Notes: generated by a model from the letters alone, not told the origin. Shown: positions 46,561 through 56,357, numbered from the stretch's first letter. The stretch is 64,000 nucleotides of DNA from Sinorhizobium sp. 6-70 (GCF_030124375.1 NZ_JASKLS010000007.1:124001-188000), one strand, 5' to 3'. Numbers and translations: made by a program.

Positions 46561-48644
46561 GTGGCGGGCGAGGGCGGCGCTACAGCCGCCAGCCCCTTCT
46601 TTGCCAGCATCGCATCCGGATTCGGCAGCTTGCCGCGGAAAGCCTTGTAGGCATCCTCCGGATCTATCGAGCCGCCGACCGAATAGATGTTGTCCTTGAG
46701 CTTCTGCGCCGTCCGCGGATCGAACGGGTTGCCGGTCTCCTCGAAGGCGGCGAAGGCGTCGGCGTCGAGCACCTCCGACCACATGTAGGAATAGTAGCCG
46801 GCCGAATAGCCGTCGCCGGAAAAGACGTGCAGGAAATGCGGGCTGCGGTGGCGCATGACGATCGATTTCGGCATGCCGATCTTTACGAGCGTCGCCGCTT
46901 CCAGCGCCATCGGCTCGGCGATGCTTTCCGCCGTGTGGTAGGCCATGTCGACCAGCGCCGAGGAGGTGAATTCGACCGTGGCGAAGCCGGAATTGAAGGT
47001 TCTCGCCGCAAGCACCTTGTCGAGCAGGGCCTGGGGCATCGGCTCGCCGGTCTGATAATGCACCGCGTAGGTACGCAGAATGTCCGGCACCGTCAGCCAA
47101 TGCTCGTAGAGCTGCGACGGCAGCTCTACAAAATCGCGCGAAACGCCGGTGCCGGATACGGACGGGTAGGTGACGTTGGAGAGCATGCCGTGGAGGGCAT
47201 GGCCGAATTCGTGGAAAAGCGTGCGCGCGTCGTCGATCGAGAGCAGCGCCGGCTTGCCGTCGGCGGGCTTCGCGAAATTGCAGACATTGTAGACGATCGG
47301 GATTTCACCGACGTCACCATTCTTCAGTTTCAGCCTGTGCTGCGACTGGAATGAACTCATCCAGGCGCCGGAGCGCTTGGAGGAGCGGGCGAAATAATCG
47401 CCGAGGAACAGCGCGGCCAGCCTGCCGGCGGCGTCGCGGATCTCGAAGACGCGGACATCGGGATGATAGGCGGGAACGCCCTTCTTCTCCGTGGCCGTTA
47501 CACCGAAGAGGCGGTTGGCGACATCGAAGCAGGCATCGATGATCTTCTCGAGCTGGAGATAAGGCTTCAGCTCGCTTTCCGAGAAGCTGAATTTTTCGGC
47601 GCGCAGTTTTTCCGCGTAGTGGCGCCAATCCCACGGCATGACCTCGTGATTGCGGCCTTCGGCGGCGATCAGCTTGGCGAGATCCACCTCTTCCTCGCGG
47701 GCGCGCACCGCCGCCTTCTCCCAGACCTGCATCAGCAGGCCGTTCACGGCATCCGATGTCTTCGCCATGGTGTCGTCGAGCTTCAGCGCCGCGAAATTCT
47801 CGTAGCCGAGCAGCCTTGCCTTCTCGGCCCGGAGCGCCAGCGTCTCGGCGATAATGCCGCGATTGTCGGTCTCGCCGCCGTTTTCACCGCGGGCCGTCCA
47901 CGCCCTGAACGCCTGTTCGCGAAGCTCGCGATTGTCCGAGAAGGTCAGGAACGGCTCGATGATCGAGCGTGAGAGCGTGACCGCGTATTTGCCGCCTTCG
48001 CCTCGGTCGCGGGCCGCCGCCGCCATGGCATCCTTGAGGAACTCCGGCAGGCCGGCGAGTTCCTCGTCGCTCGTCAGAAACAACGCCCAGTTCTTCTCGT
48101 CGGCAAGCACGTTCTGGCCGAACTTGGCGCCAAGGCCGGCAAGCTTCTCGTTGATGGCGGCGAGACGCTCCTGCTCGGGCTTTTCGAGCTTGGCGCCGGA
48201 TTTGACGAAGCCCTTCCAATGCCGCTCGAGGACGCGTGTCGCCTCGAGGTCGAGGCCGAGCTCTTCGCGCTTCTCCCACAACCTGTCGATGCGGCTGAAC
48301 AGGGCCGGGTTCATGCCGATCTTCGAATAGTGCCGCGACATCTTCGGCGCGATCTCGCGTTCGAGCGCCTGGATCACGTCGTTGGTATGGGCGCCGGCCT
48401 TGTTCCAAAAAAGCGCCGAGACGCGCGAAAGCTCATCTCCGGCGATTTCAAGGGCGACGACGGTGTTCTCGAAGGTCGGCGGTTCCGGATTGTGGGCGAT
48501 CGCGTCGATCTCCGCTTCGTGCGCCGCGAGCGCCGCATCGAAGGCGGGAGCAAAATCCTCGTCCTTAACCGCATCGAAGCGCGGCAGGCCTTTGTGTCCG
48601 GTCCAGTTCACCAGGGCAGGGTTGAGCGAAGCGCTTGCAGTCAT
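46557..48644 (-). CDS. dcp: M3-family oligopeptidase (peptidyl-dipeptidase Dcp)
   Basis: 695-residue cytoplasmic zinc metallopeptidase. The zinc motif HEFGH is at residues 478-482 with the third ligand expected in the following helix (FVELPSQLYEHW). The length and order match Dcp/oligopeptidase A, which trims short peptides. The ATG at 48644 has AAGGA seven bases upstream; a longer frame exists but has no site. No signal peptide is seen. Confidence 0.93.
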   Translation of the reverse strand: MTASASLNPALVNWTGHKGLPRFDAVKDEDFAPAFDAALAAHEAEIDAIAHNPEPPTFENTVVALEIAGDELSRVSALFWNKAGAHTNDVIQALEREIAPKMSRHYSKIGMNPALFSRIDRLWEKREELGLDLEATRVLERHWKGFVKSGAKLEKPEQERLAAINEKLAGLGAKFGQNVLADEKNWALFLTSDEELAGLPEFLKDAMAAAARDRGEGGKYAVTLSRSIIEPFLTFSDNRELREQAFRAWTARGENGGETDNRGIIAETLALRAEKARLLGYENFAALKLDDTMAKTSDAVNGLLMQVWEKAAVRAREEEVDLAKLIAAEGRNHEVMPWDWRHYAEKLRAEKFSFSESELKPYLQLEKIIDACFDVANRLFGVTATEKKGVPAYHPDVRVFEIRDAAGRLAALFLGDYFARSSKRSGAWMSSFQSQHRLKLKNGDVGEIPIVYNVCNFAKPADGKPALLSIDDARTLFHEFGHALHGMLSNVTYPSVSGTGVSRDFVELPSQLYEHWLTVPDILRTYAVHYQTGEPMPQALLDKVLAARTFNSGFATVEFTSSALVDMAYHTAESIAEPMALEAATLVKIGMPKSIVMRHRSPHFLHVFSGDGYSAGYYSYMWSEVLDADAFAAFEETGNPFDPRTAQKLKDNIYSVGGSIDPEDAYKAFRGKLPNPDAMLAKKGLAAVAPPSPAT

Positions 48645-48735
48645 CGGGATTCCTTTCGCATGCGGAACCGGCAGACGCAGGAGAGCGTCGGCGTGCCGGC
48701 GGAGACGTTTGAAGTGGTTGGCAATCTGACCAACG

Positions 48736-49377
48736 TCAAGGCTTGCGCACGCCGAAAAGACCGGGCGCCGCATGCCAGACCGCCTGCGCGGCGAAGCCGA
48801 TGAACAGAAGACCCGAGAGCCGGACGATGGCCAGCTCATGGCGGCGATAGAAACGGCGGACGACGGACGCGCCGATGATCGCGATCAAGATCAGGTCGGC
48901 GACGAGGAAACCGATGAGCGACACGGCGAGCAGCATCGGCAGGGCGTTGAACTCGAGCGCATTGGCGGAACCGGCAAGCAGCGCCGTGAATGTCGCCAGC
49001 GCCACCGGATAGCCCTTGGGATTGGTGAGTCCGAAAATCAGGCCGCGGCGCAGCGGTCGCTCCACCGTCAGCAATGCGCGGTTCTCGCCCTTCGGCCGGG
49101 CGCGAAGCGCCGTCCAGCCGATCCACGCTAGGTAGGCGCCGCACAAAAGGCCGAGCACGTCGAAGATTGCCGTGCCGACCGATCGCGCACCGACGATCGC
49201 AACAAGCGCCAGCGTCGACCAGACGATGTCGCCGGCGAGATGCCCGCCCATGAAGAGCGCGCCGGCCTTCCGGCCCTGGCCGGCACCGATGCCAAGCAGC
49301 GCCAGGAAGGCGGGGCCGGGGATCAGCGTATAGGAAAGCGCCGCGAGAAAGGCACCGACAAGAAGCGTCTCGGACAT
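48736..49377 (-). CDS. LysE/RhtB-family amino-acid exporter
   Basis: 213 residues with about six membrane segments. The N-terminal FLAALSYTLIPGPAFLALL carries the PGP motif of the LysE/RhtB superfamily, and NPKGYPVALATF is also typical. Members export amino acids or related compounds. The substrate cannot be read from sequence. It points the same way as dcp but is separated by 91 bases. Confidence 0.88.
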   Translation of the reverse strand: MSETLLVGAFLAALSYTLIPGPAFLALLGIGAGQGRKAGALFMGGHLAGDIVWSTLALVAIVGARSVGTAIFDVLGLLCGAYLAWIGWTALRARPKGENRALLTVERPLRRGLIFGLTNPKGYPVALATFTALLAGSANALEFNALPMLLAVSLIGFLVADLILIAIIGASVVRRFYRRHELAIVRLSGLLFIGFAAQAVWHAAPGLFGVRKP

Positions 49378-49481
49378 CTCGAATCCCCGGTTTCAATGGC
49401 GCCATTCGAACGTCCGGCAGTCGTTCCGTCAAGCGGAAACGGGTTGAGAAGCAGGAAGGCGATACCGCATTTGTGGCAACG

Positions 49482-49568
49482 TCAGCGGCCACGTGAATGG
49501 TTGCGGAAGGTGAGGGCGTCGATCGTGGCGCGGATCAGGTCCGCAACGGCCCGAGCGAAATTGCGCAT
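49482..49568 (-). CDS. Possible 28-residue small protein
   Basis: An ATG at 49568 with AAGGAAAG six to seven bases upstream opens a 28-codon frame ending in TGA. It encodes a short amphipathic, basic peptide (starts MRNFARAVADLIRATIDALT). The ribosome site is better than expected by chance and the helix is plausible. It lies upstream of the LysE gene and divergent from leuB. It may be a small protein or a leader peptide. I do not recognise it. Confidence 0.4.
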   Translation of the reverse strand: MRNFARAVADLIRATIDALTFRNHSRGR

Positions 49569-49760
49569 GGGTCTTTCCTTCGCCTTTGCGCGAACAAGAT
49601 TTGGTTACCGCTCGACAATCCTCTCACGGGCGGGCGAACACGCCTGTTTCGCGGGGAACCAACGGAGCGGACGCACAAATCTTTCGTTACAAAGATTTCC
49701 CTCGATACGAAGTTGCGCTAAGAACCCGCCCGAGCTTTTTCCCCTCGAGAAGGATTTCCT

Positions 49761-50873
49761 ATGACTGTGCGCAATCTCTTCCTTCTGCCCGGCGACGGCA
49801 TCGGTCCGGAAGCCATGGCGGAAGTCCGCAAAATCATCGCCTACATGAATGCCGAGCTTAATGCCGGCTTCGTGACGGACGAGGGCCTTGTGGGTGGCTC
49901 CGCCTATGACGCCCATGGCGCGGCGATTTCGGAAGGGGACATGGCGAAGGCGCTTGCCGCCGATGCCGTGCTCTTCGGCGCCGTCGGCGGACCGAAGTGG
50001 GATGCGGTGCCTTATGAGGTGCGGCCGGAAGCCGGGCTCCTGCGCCTGCGCAAGGATCTGGAGCTCTTCGCCAATCTGAGGCCCGCCATCTGCTATCCGG
50101 CGCTTGCCAATGCCTCCTCTTTGAAGCCGGAACTGGTCGAAGGCCTCGATATCCTGATCGTCCGCGAACTGACGGGCGGCGTCTATTTCGGCGAGCCCAA
50201 GGAGATCATCGACCTCGGCAACGGGCAGAAGCGCGGCATCGACACCCAGGTCTACGACACCTACGAAATCGAGCGCATCGCCGGCGTCGCCTTCGAACTG
50301 GCGCGCACGCGCAAGAACCGCGTCTGCTCGATGGAAAAGCGCAACGTGATGAAGTCGGGCGTGCTCTGGAACCAGGTCGTGACCGAAACGCACAAGGCGA
50401 AATTTGCCGACGTGCAGCTGGAACACATGCTGGCGGACGCCGGCGGCATGCAGCTCGTACGCCAGCCGAAGCAGTTCGACGTGATCGTCACCGACAACCT
50501 GTTCGGAGACATGCTGTCCGACGTCGCCGCCATGCTCACCGGTTCGCTCGGCATGCTGCCCTCCGCCTCGCTCGGTGCGCCGGATCCCAAGACGGGTAAG
50601 CGCAAGGCGCTCTACGAGCCCGTGCACGGCTCGGCACCGGACATTGCCGGCAAGGGCATCGCCAACCCGATCGCCATGATCGCCTCCTTCGCCATGTGCC
50701 TGCGCTATTCCTTCAACCTCGTGAAGGAAGCCGACAACCTGGAAAAGGCGATTGCCAACGTGCTCGACAAGGGCATCCGCACCGGCGACATCATGGCCGA
50801 GGGCGCTCGCCAGGTCGGGACCGCCGAGATGGGCGAGGCGATCCTCGCCGAGTTCAAGGCGCTTTCGGCCTGA
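49761..50873 (+). CDS. leuB: 3-Isopropylmalate dehydrogenase
   Basis: 370 residues. It oxidises and decarboxylates 3-isopropylmalate to 2-oxoisocaproate with NAD, the third step of leucine synthesis. The NAD/substrate signature is [20 protein letters not shown], and GDGIGPE near the N-terminus is conserved. The arginines of [16 protein letters not shown] bind the malate part. It stands alone, ends in a strong terminator and has AAGGAT before the start. leuA, leuC and leuD are not in the window. Confidence 0.97.
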   Translation: MTVRNLFLLPGDGIGPEAMAEVRKIIAYMNAELNAGFVTDEGLVGGSAYDAHGAAISEGDMAKALAADAVLFGAVGGPKWDAVPYEVRPEAGLLRLRKDLELFANLRPAICYPALANASSLKPELVEGLDILIVRELTGGVYFGEPKEIIDLGNGQKRGIDTQVYDTYEIERIAGVAFELARTRKNRVCSMEKRNVMKSGVLWNQVVTETHKAKFADVQLEHMLADAGGMQLVRQPKQFDVIVTDNLFGDMLSDVAAMLTGSLGMLPSASLGAPDPKTGKRKALYEPVHGSAPDIAGKGIANPIAMIASFAMCLRYSFNLVKEADNLEKAIANVLDKGIRTGDIMAEGARQVGTAEMGEAILAEFKALSA

Positions 50874-50933
50874 TCCGGCCACAATCCCGCCGAACCGCGG
50901 CGCCGCGCGCTTAATTGGAAGCACTTATGCAGG

Positions 50934-50964
50934 AACACCTCCGGAGCATTCCGGGGGTGTTTTT
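50934..50964 (+). terminator. Rho-independent terminator of leuB
   Basis: Stem AACACCTCCGGA with TTCCGGGGGTGTT (one G-U pair, short loop) followed by TTTTT, 61 bases after the stop. Confidence 0.88.
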
Positions 50965-51032
50965 CTTTGCTGACGTCTTGATTTCGTCCCGCTCGCTTTC
51001 ACATGCAGGAAAATGCGAAGGAAAAGGCAGAT

Positions 51033-51731
51033 ATGAATCAGGCGCTTGCTTCCACCGGCTGGATCCTGCTGACGACGCTAATTCTCGTGCCGGCGCTGGT
51101 CCCCCTCGATCCGCAAGTATCGCAGTGGGCGCAGGGCCTACCGGACGAGATCGTCGATTTCAACCGGACGATCACCGATATCGGCAGCGCCGCCTGGATG
51201 ATCTACGTCTCGGCCTTCCTGCTGCTCATCGCCTACATCGCCCGACGCGCCTCGCGCCAAGATGCAGTTCGGCACAAGGCTCGAACCGCGCGCAACCTTT
51301 CCGCCTATTTCCTGCTGACGGTCGGAACCGCGAGCACGCTGGTGCATGGGCTCAAATTCCTCATCGGCCGGGCGCGGCCGGAACTCTTCGCCGACTACGG
51401 CGCCTACAGCCTCACACCCTTCACGGGTGACAGGTTATTCGAAAGCTTCCCCTCCGGCCATTCGACCGCCGCTGGCGCGTTCTTCGGCGCCTTCGCGATG
51501 CTGGTGCCGCAGCTAAGGCCGCTATTCCTGGTAATGGCGCTGGTGCTCGGCTTTTCGCGGGTGATCGTCGGCGCCCATTATCCGAGCGATGTCGCCGCCG
51601 GCCTGCTGCTCGGCCTCTGGGTCGCGATTGTGGTCGCCTTCGTTTTTGCCCGGCAAGGCTGGCTCTTCCGGCTGGACGCGGGTGGCTGGCCGGCGCCGAA
51701 AAGAGCGCGTCCCCGGCAAATGGAAAAATAA
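51033..51731 (+). CDS. PAP2-family membrane phosphatase
   Basis: About 232 residues with five to six membrane segments. The three phosphatase motifs are present: KFLIGRARP, FPSGHST and SRVIVGAHYPSD, with the two catalytic histidines. Such enzymes remove phosphate from undecaprenyl pyrophosphate or phosphatidic acid, or act on lipid A; the substrate is open. The ATG at 51033 is preferred over one 30 bases earlier because of the AAGG site and the family N-terminus. Confidence 0.85.
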   Translation: MNQALASTGWILLTTLILVPALVPLDPQVSQWAQGLPDEIVDFNRTITDIGSAAWMIYVSAFLLLIAYIARRASRQDAVRHKARTARNLSAYFLLTVGTASTLVHGLKFLIGRARPELFADYGAYSLTPFTGDRLFESFPSGHSTAAGAFFGAFAMLVPQLRPLFLVMALVLGFSRVIVGAHYPSDVAAGLLLGLWVAIVVAFVFARQGWLFRLDAGGWPAPKRARPRQMEK

Positions 51732-51759
51732 AAAAAACCGGCGCAGCGAGCCGCGCCGG
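51729..51759 (-). terminator. Rho-independent terminator of the MHS transporter gene
   Basis: On the minus strand a perfect 7-bp CCGGCGC/GCGCCGG stem with an 8-base loop is followed by a long T run. It is 75 bases past the transporter stop and just beyond the palindromic repeat at 51778; it touches the end of the PAP2 gene. Confidence 0.8.
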
Positions 51760-51777
51760 AGTTCAGGAGAGTTAGCC

Positions 51778-51813
51778 GGCGGGATGAGGACGGGTCTCCG
51801 CCCGCATCCCGCC
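51778..51813. repeat. GCGGGATG-type palindromic repeat
   Basis: 36-base palindrome with arms GGCGGGATG...CATCCCGCC, lying between the convergent PAP2 and MHS transporter genes. Confidence 0.65.
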
Positions 51814-51833
51814 TCGTGATTTTGGATCGCCGC

Positions 51834-53723
51834 TCAATCCATTGCGTGGATATCGCGGTCCTTGGTTTCCGGCAGGAACAGCATGCCGATGACCAGGGTG
51901 ATGCCTGCGAAGACGATCGGGTACCAGAGGCCGTAATAGATGTCGCCCCGGGCTGCGCTCATCGCGAAGGCCGTTGCCGGCAGCAGGCCACCGAACCAGC
52001 CGTTGCCGATGTGGTAGGGCAATGACATGCCGGTGTAGCGGATACGGGTCGGGAAGAGTTCGACCAGCAGGGCTGCGATCGGGCCGTAAACCATCGTCAC
52101 ATAGATGACGAGGACGGTCAGCACGGCGATGATCGTCGTCCAGTCGACGCGGGCCGGATCGGCCACCATCGTGAAGGCGCCGCCCTTGTCGATCGAGTAG
52201 ACCGCCATTTCGGTGGCGCCGCCGACTTCTTCCTTGGTCAGCAGCTTGTCGGCAATCAGCTTGTCGGCTGGTACCATGGTCTTTTCACCGGCGCGGACAG
52301 CAGCCGCGTCGAGCGCCAGTTCCGGATTGGCCGCAACGAAGGCGTCGAGCTTGGCTTCCGGCACCTTGGCGACGCCGCGCACGAGCGGGTAACCGGAGGC
52401 CTGCAGCGCCATGTTGACCTTCTTGCTGAAGGCAGCGTCCTCGGCCTTCGCCTTGTCGCCGGCGGCAACCGCATCGTAGCTGGTGATCGTCGTTTCGCCG
52501 ATCTTGACGGTCGCCGGTGTTCCCGCCGCCGCAGTGCTCACGACGTCATAGGGAACGGAGTTCTTGGTCAAGAATGCAGTCGCGATGTCGCACGAGCTCG
52601 TGAACTTCTGCACGCCCGTCGGGTTGAACTGGAAATTGCAGCCCCCGGGGGCCGCGGTAACCGTGGCGCGGACGTTCTCCTGCGCTTCGGCAAGTGCCGG
52701 GTTTCCGGCCCAGGTCAGCGCCTTGAACAGCGGGAAGTAGGTGAGCATGGCAAGCAGCAGGCCCGCCATGATGATCGGCTTGCGGCCGATCTTGTCCGAC
52801 AGCCAGCCAAAGACGACGAAGAAGCCAGTGCCGAGAAGCAGCGAGGCGGCCACCATCAGGTTGGCCGACTGGCCATCCACCTTCAAAACACCTGTGAGGA
52901 AGAAGAGCGCGTAGAACTGGCCCGAGTACCAGACGACCGCCTGGCCGACCACCGCACCGAAGAGTGCCAGAAGTGCAATCTTGGCATTCTTCCACTGGCC
53001 GAAGGCTTCCGTCAGGGGCGCTTTCGAGCCCTTGCCCTCTTCCTTCATCTTCTTGAAGGCGGGCGATTCGTTCATCCTCAGGCGGATCCAGACGGAGACG
53101 CCGAGAAGCACGCAGGAAAGCAGGAACGGCACGCGCCAGCCCCACGCGGCGAAGGCTTCCTTGCCGACCGCGAACTGCACGAGCAGGATCACGACCAGCG
53201 ACAGGAAGAGGCCGAGCGTCGCCGTCGTCTGAATCCACGAGGTGAAGTAGCCGCGGCGCCCATGCGGCGCGTGTTCGGCAACGTAGGTCGCCGCACCGCC
53301 ATATTCGCCGCCGAGCGCCAGACCCTGCAGCAGGCGCAGACCGATCAAGATGATCGGCGCGCTGATGCCGATGGAGGCCGAACCGGGCAGGACACCGACC
53401 AGGAAGGTCGACAGGCCCATGATCAGAATGGTGACAAGGAACGTATATTTGCGGCCGACGAGATCGCCGAGACGGCCGAAAACAAGCGCGCCGAACGGGC
53501 GCACCAGGAAGCCGGCCGCGAAGGCGAGCAACGCGAAGATGGACTGCGTTGTGGTCGGATATTGGCTGAAGAAGGTCGCGCCGATGTAGATAGCAAGCGA
53601 ACCGTAAAGATAGAAATCGTACCATTCGAAGACGGTACCGAGCGACGAAGCAAGGATAACTTTCCTTTCCTCGCCGGTCATGGGACGGGCTTTTACGCCG
53701 TCCACTGTTGCGACATTTGCCAT
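51834..53723 (-). CDS. MHS-family MFS transporter with large periplasmic insert
   Basis: 629 residues, about 180 longer than a usual metabolite:H+ symporter (ProP/KgtP type). Twelve membrane segments can be traced. GRLGDLVGRK after segment 2 and SDKIGRK after segment 8 are the family's cytoplasmic loops; WYDFYLYG is in segment 1. Between segments 9 and 10, about residues 350-520, lies a hydrophilic periplasmic domain that starts near NPALAEAQENVRA and contains two cysteines (GGCNFQF and SSCDIA) able to form a disulfide. The substrate is unknown, likely an organic acid or amino-acid derivative. The ATG at 53723 has GGAGG eight bases upstream. Confidence 0.88.
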   Translation of the reverse strand: MANVATVDGVKARPMTGEERKVILASSLGTVFEWYDFYLYGSLAIYIGATFFSQYPTTTQSIFALLAFAAGFLVRPFGALVFGRLGDLVGRKYTFLVTILIMGLSTFLVGVLPGSASIGISAPIILIGLRLLQGLALGGEYGGAATYVAEHAPHGRRGYFTSWIQTTATLGLFLSLVVILLVQFAVGKEAFAAWGWRVPFLLSCVLLGVSVWIRLRMNESPAFKKMKEEGKGSKAPLTEAFGQWKNAKIALLALFGAVVGQAVVWYSGQFYALFFLTGVLKVDGQSANLMVAASLLLGTGFFVVFGWLSDKIGRKPIIMAGLLLAMLTYFPLFKALTWAGNPALAEAQENVRATVTAAPGGCNFQFNPTGVQKFTSSCDIATAFLTKNSVPYDVVSTAAAGTPATVKIGETTITSYDAVAAGDKAKAEDAAFSKKVNMALQASGYPLVRGVAKVPEAKLDAFVAANPELALDAAAVRAGEKTMVPADKLIADKLLTKEEVGGATEMAVYSIDKGGAFTMVADPARVDWTTIIAVLTVLVIYVTMVYGPIAALLVELFPTRIRYTGMSLPYHIGNGWFGGLLPATAFAMSAARGDIYYGLWYPIVFAGITLVIGMLFLPETKDRDIHAMD

Positions 53724-54283
53724 TTTGATGATCCTCCACTCCAAAATCGGCATATTGGAGCGCCCATTCCCCGATCCGACGTTCCTCCCTGAACATCCGG
53801 ACGTGGTGCGCCTTTTATGAAGATGTCAGAAAAGTGGCGCGCGAGGCAGCGATGCTTTGGGCTTATGACTTTGGTCTAATGCGGCGATCGGGCGCGCCGC
53901 CGAAACGGGATCACGCAAAAGTGTGGCGCGGCTTTTGCTCTTTCCGGCATTCATGCCCGCGAAGCGCTCGCGGCAAACGCCGGCGACGGTTTGACTGGCT
54001 TGACTCTTGCTGAAAACCGCGTATGAGCAGCGGCGAACGAGGAAACCGCCATGCGACCGAACGGTCCGTCCATCGCTGCGCTGATCTTGCCGGCCGCTGT
54101 CGCCGGGCAAGTTCGCCATTTCTCGCTCGCTAGCAAAACAACGGCCAAAACGACGACGAAAACCGTCTGACGTCTCTGGCCCTCCGCTCTCTCCCCGGTA
54201 AGGCCGGGGACAGGAACCTCGCGGCCCTCCCGTGCGGCTTCCCCCTCCACCAGACGAGGAGAGACAGAAAGAGAGCTTAGATC
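53724..54283. other. Intergenic region upstream of asd and the MHS gene
   Basis: 560 bases with divergent promoters. A minus-strand open frame of 97 codons (53826-54119) has no good ribosome site or recognisable domain and I do not accept it. Bases 54190-54260 carry a GC-rich palindrome (CTCTCCCCGG...CCGGGGACAG) that looks like a degraded RIME1 half. Confidence 0.4.
54000..54027 (+). promoter_or_regulatory. Candidate sigma-70-type promoter for asd
   Basis: TTGACT, a 16-base spacer, then TATGAG, giving a transcript leader of about 250 bases before asd. A second TTGACT nine bases upstream is also possible. Confidence 0.35.
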
Positions 54284-55318
54284 ATGGGTTTCAAGATTGC
54301 AGTCGCAGGCGCCACCGGCAATGTCGGCCGGGAGATGCTGAACATCCTTTCGGAACGCGGTTTTCCCGCCGATGAAGTCGTGGCGCTCGCCTCGTCGCGC
54401 TCCATCGGTACCGAAGTCTCCTATGGCGACAAGACGCTGAAGGTCTCCAACCTCGAAACCTATGATTTCTCCGACACCGATATCTGCCTGATGTCGGCCG
54501 GCGGCGCGGTTTCGCAGAAGTATTCGCCGAAGATCGGCCAGCAGGGCTGCGTCGTCATCGACAATTCCTCCGCCTGGCGCTACGACGCCGACGTCCCGCT
54601 GATCGTCCCGGAAGTCAACCCCGACGCGATCACCCTTTTCTCGAAGAAGAACATCATTGCCAACCCGAATTGCTCGACGGCCCAGCTTGTCGTCGCGCTG
54701 AAGCCGCTGCATGACCGCGCCAAAATCAAGCGCGTCGTCGTTTCCACCTATCAGTCGGTTTCCGGCGCCGGCAAGGATGGCATGGACGAGCTCTTCAACC
54801 AGACCCGTGCCGTCTTTGTCGCCGATCCGATCGAGAGCAAGAAGTTCACCAAGCGTATCGCCTTCAACGTCATCCCGCACATCGACGTGTTCATGGAAGA
54901 CGGTTACACCAAGGAAGAGTGGAAGGTTCTGGCGGAAACCAAGAAGATGCTCGATCCGAAGATCAAGGTGACCTGCACGGCCGTGCGCGTTCCCGTCTTC
55001 ATCGGCCATTCGGAATCGGTCAATATCGAATTTGAGAACGAGATTACCGCCGATGAGGCGCGCGACATCCTGCGCGAAGCGCCGGGGTGCCTGGTCGTCG
55101 ACAAGCATGAGAACGGCGGCTACGTGACGCCTTACGAATGCGCCGGCGAAGATGCGACCTATATTTCGCGCATCCGCGAGGACGCGACCGTCGAGAACGG
55201 CCTCAACCTGTGGGTCGTCTCCGACAACCTGCGCAAGGGCGCCGCGCTCAATGCCATCCAGATCGCCGAATTGCTCGTCAACCGCGGCCTGGTCAAGCCA
55301 CGCAAGCAGGCCGCTTGA
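54284..55318 (+). CDS. asd: Aspartate-semialdehyde dehydrogenase
   Basis: 344 residues. It reduces aspartyl phosphate to aspartate semialdehyde with NADPH, the branch point toward lysine, diaminopimelate, threonine and methionine. The cofactor loop is AGATGNVGREML near residues 8-19 and the catalytic cysteine is residue 130 in NPNCSTAQ. Substrate-binding STYQSVSGAG is conserved. The ATG is preceded by a GAGGAGAG-rich stretch. The gene stands alone and ends in a hairpin terminator. Confidence 0.97.
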   Translation: MGFKIAVAGATGNVGREMLNILSERGFPADEVVALASSRSIGTEVSYGDKTLKVSNLETYDFSDTDICLMSAGGAVSQKYSPKIGQQGCVVIDNSSAWRYDADVPLIVPEVNPDAITLFSKKNIIANPNCSTAQLVVALKPLHDRAKIKRVVVSTYQSVSGAGKDGMDELFNQTRAVFVADPIESKKFTKRIAFNVIPHIDVFMEDGYTKEEWKVLAETKKMLDPKIKVTCTAVRVPVFIGHSESVNIEFENEITADEARDILREAPGCLVVDKHENGGYVTPYECAGEDATYISRIREDATVENGLNLWVVSDNLRKGAALNAIQIAELLVNRGLVKPRKQAA

Positions 55319-55342
55319 TCGGCCTCGCCCAGGCTTGAATTG

Positions 55343-55378
55343 AAGCCCCGCTCGGTCCGAACAGGACCCGCGGGGCTT
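55343..55378 (+). terminator. Terminator hairpin after asd
   Basis: 8-bp outer stem AAGCCCCG/CGGGGCTT with an inner GTCC/GGAC pair, 25 bases past the stop; the T run (TTTTT) follows eight bases later, so it may be imperfect. Confidence 0.55.
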
Positions 55379-55510
55379 ACCATTGGTTTTTCCGCACATG
55401 TTGGGGGCGGATTCACGTGAAACATGACATCCCGCGACGCGGGACCAGGGCCGGCACGGGCCGGCATTTTTGAAGACAAGCGATTGTTCGGGCAAATGAC
55501 GGGGTATTTC

Positions 55511-56332
55511 ATGCACAGGGCAAAGTGCGTAGTGGCGGGGCTTGCGGCCCTGGTTTCAACGGCGATCCTTTCCTCGAACGCGGCGGCGGCCCAATGCGGC
55601 AACGACGCCAGCGGCTTTCAGGCCTGGGTGGCCGAGTTCAAACAGGAAGCCGCGGGCAACGGCATCAGCCTCGCCGTCATCGACCAGGCGCTCTCCAATG
55701 TCGCCTATAGCAGAGCGACGATCCGCGCCGACCGCGGCCAGAAGAGCTTCAAGCTCTCGCTCGACCAGTTCATGCAGAAGCGCGGCGGCCAGACGATCAT
55801 CTCTCGTGGCAAGAAAATGCGGGCACAGAACGCCAGGCTCTTCGACAGCATCGAGCAGCGCTTCGGCGTGCCGGCCGGTCCGCTGATCGCAATCTGGGGC
55901 ATGGAAACCGGCTTCGGCTCGTTCATGGGCAAGGAACACACGCTCTCGGCCGTCTCCACGCTCGCCTATGACTGCCGCCGTTCGGACTATTTCACCAATC
56001 AGCTCTACGCGGCGCTCCAGCTCGTCGAGCGCGGCGACCTGAGCCCGGCCGCCCGGGGGGCTGCCCATGGTGAGATCGGACAGACCCAGTTCCTGCCGGT
56101 CAACGTCCTGCGATTTGGCGTGGACGGCGATGGCAACGGCCATATCGACATGGTTCGCTCCAAGGCGGACGCTCTTGCCTCGACGGCGAACTTCCTGCGC
56201 GGCCACGGTTGGCAGCCGGGCGGCGGCTATCAGCCCGGCGAAGTCAACTACGCGGCCATCCAGGGCTGGAATGCAGCCAGCGTCTATCAGCAGGCAATCG
56301 CCATCATCGGCGCCGAGATCGACGGCTACTGA
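55511..56332 (+). CDS. Lytic murein transglycosylase (MltB-like, SLT_2 domain)
   Basis: 273 residues with a signal peptide (MHRAKCVVAGLAALVSTAIL then SSNAAAA) and an SLT_2 domain. The catalytic glutamate is in IWGMETGFGS, and GEIGQTQFLPVNVLRFG is the conserved substrate-groove motif. It cleaves peptidoglycan in the periplasm, releasing anhydro-muropeptides. There is no C-terminal peptidoglycan-binding domain, so it is a short form. The ATG at 55511 gives a typical signal peptide; one 15 bases upstream is also possible. Confidence 0.88.
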   Translation: MHRAKCVVAGLAALVSTAILSSNAAAAQCGNDASGFQAWVAEFKQEAAGNGISLAVIDQALSNVAYSRATIRADRGQKSFKLSLDQFMQKRGGQTIISRGKKMRAQNARLFDSIEQRFGVPAGPLIAIWGMETGFGSFMGKEHTLSAVSTLAYDCRRSDYFTNQLYAALQLVERGDLSPAARGAAHGEIGQTQFLPVNVLRFGVDGDGNGHIDMVRSKADALASTANFLRGHGWQPGGGYQPGEVNYAAIQGWNAASVYQQAIAIIGAEIDGY

Positions 56333-56357
56333 GAAAGTCAGCTATCGCGATAATTTC

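Noticed and set aside
49570..49760. Leucine leader-peptide attenuator before leuB
   Set aside because: No short frame rich in leucine codons followed by alternative hairpins is visible.
53826..54119. 97-codon minus-strand frame in the gap before asd
   Set aside because: No Shine-Dalgarno, no domain and arginine/serine-rich composition typical of chance frames.
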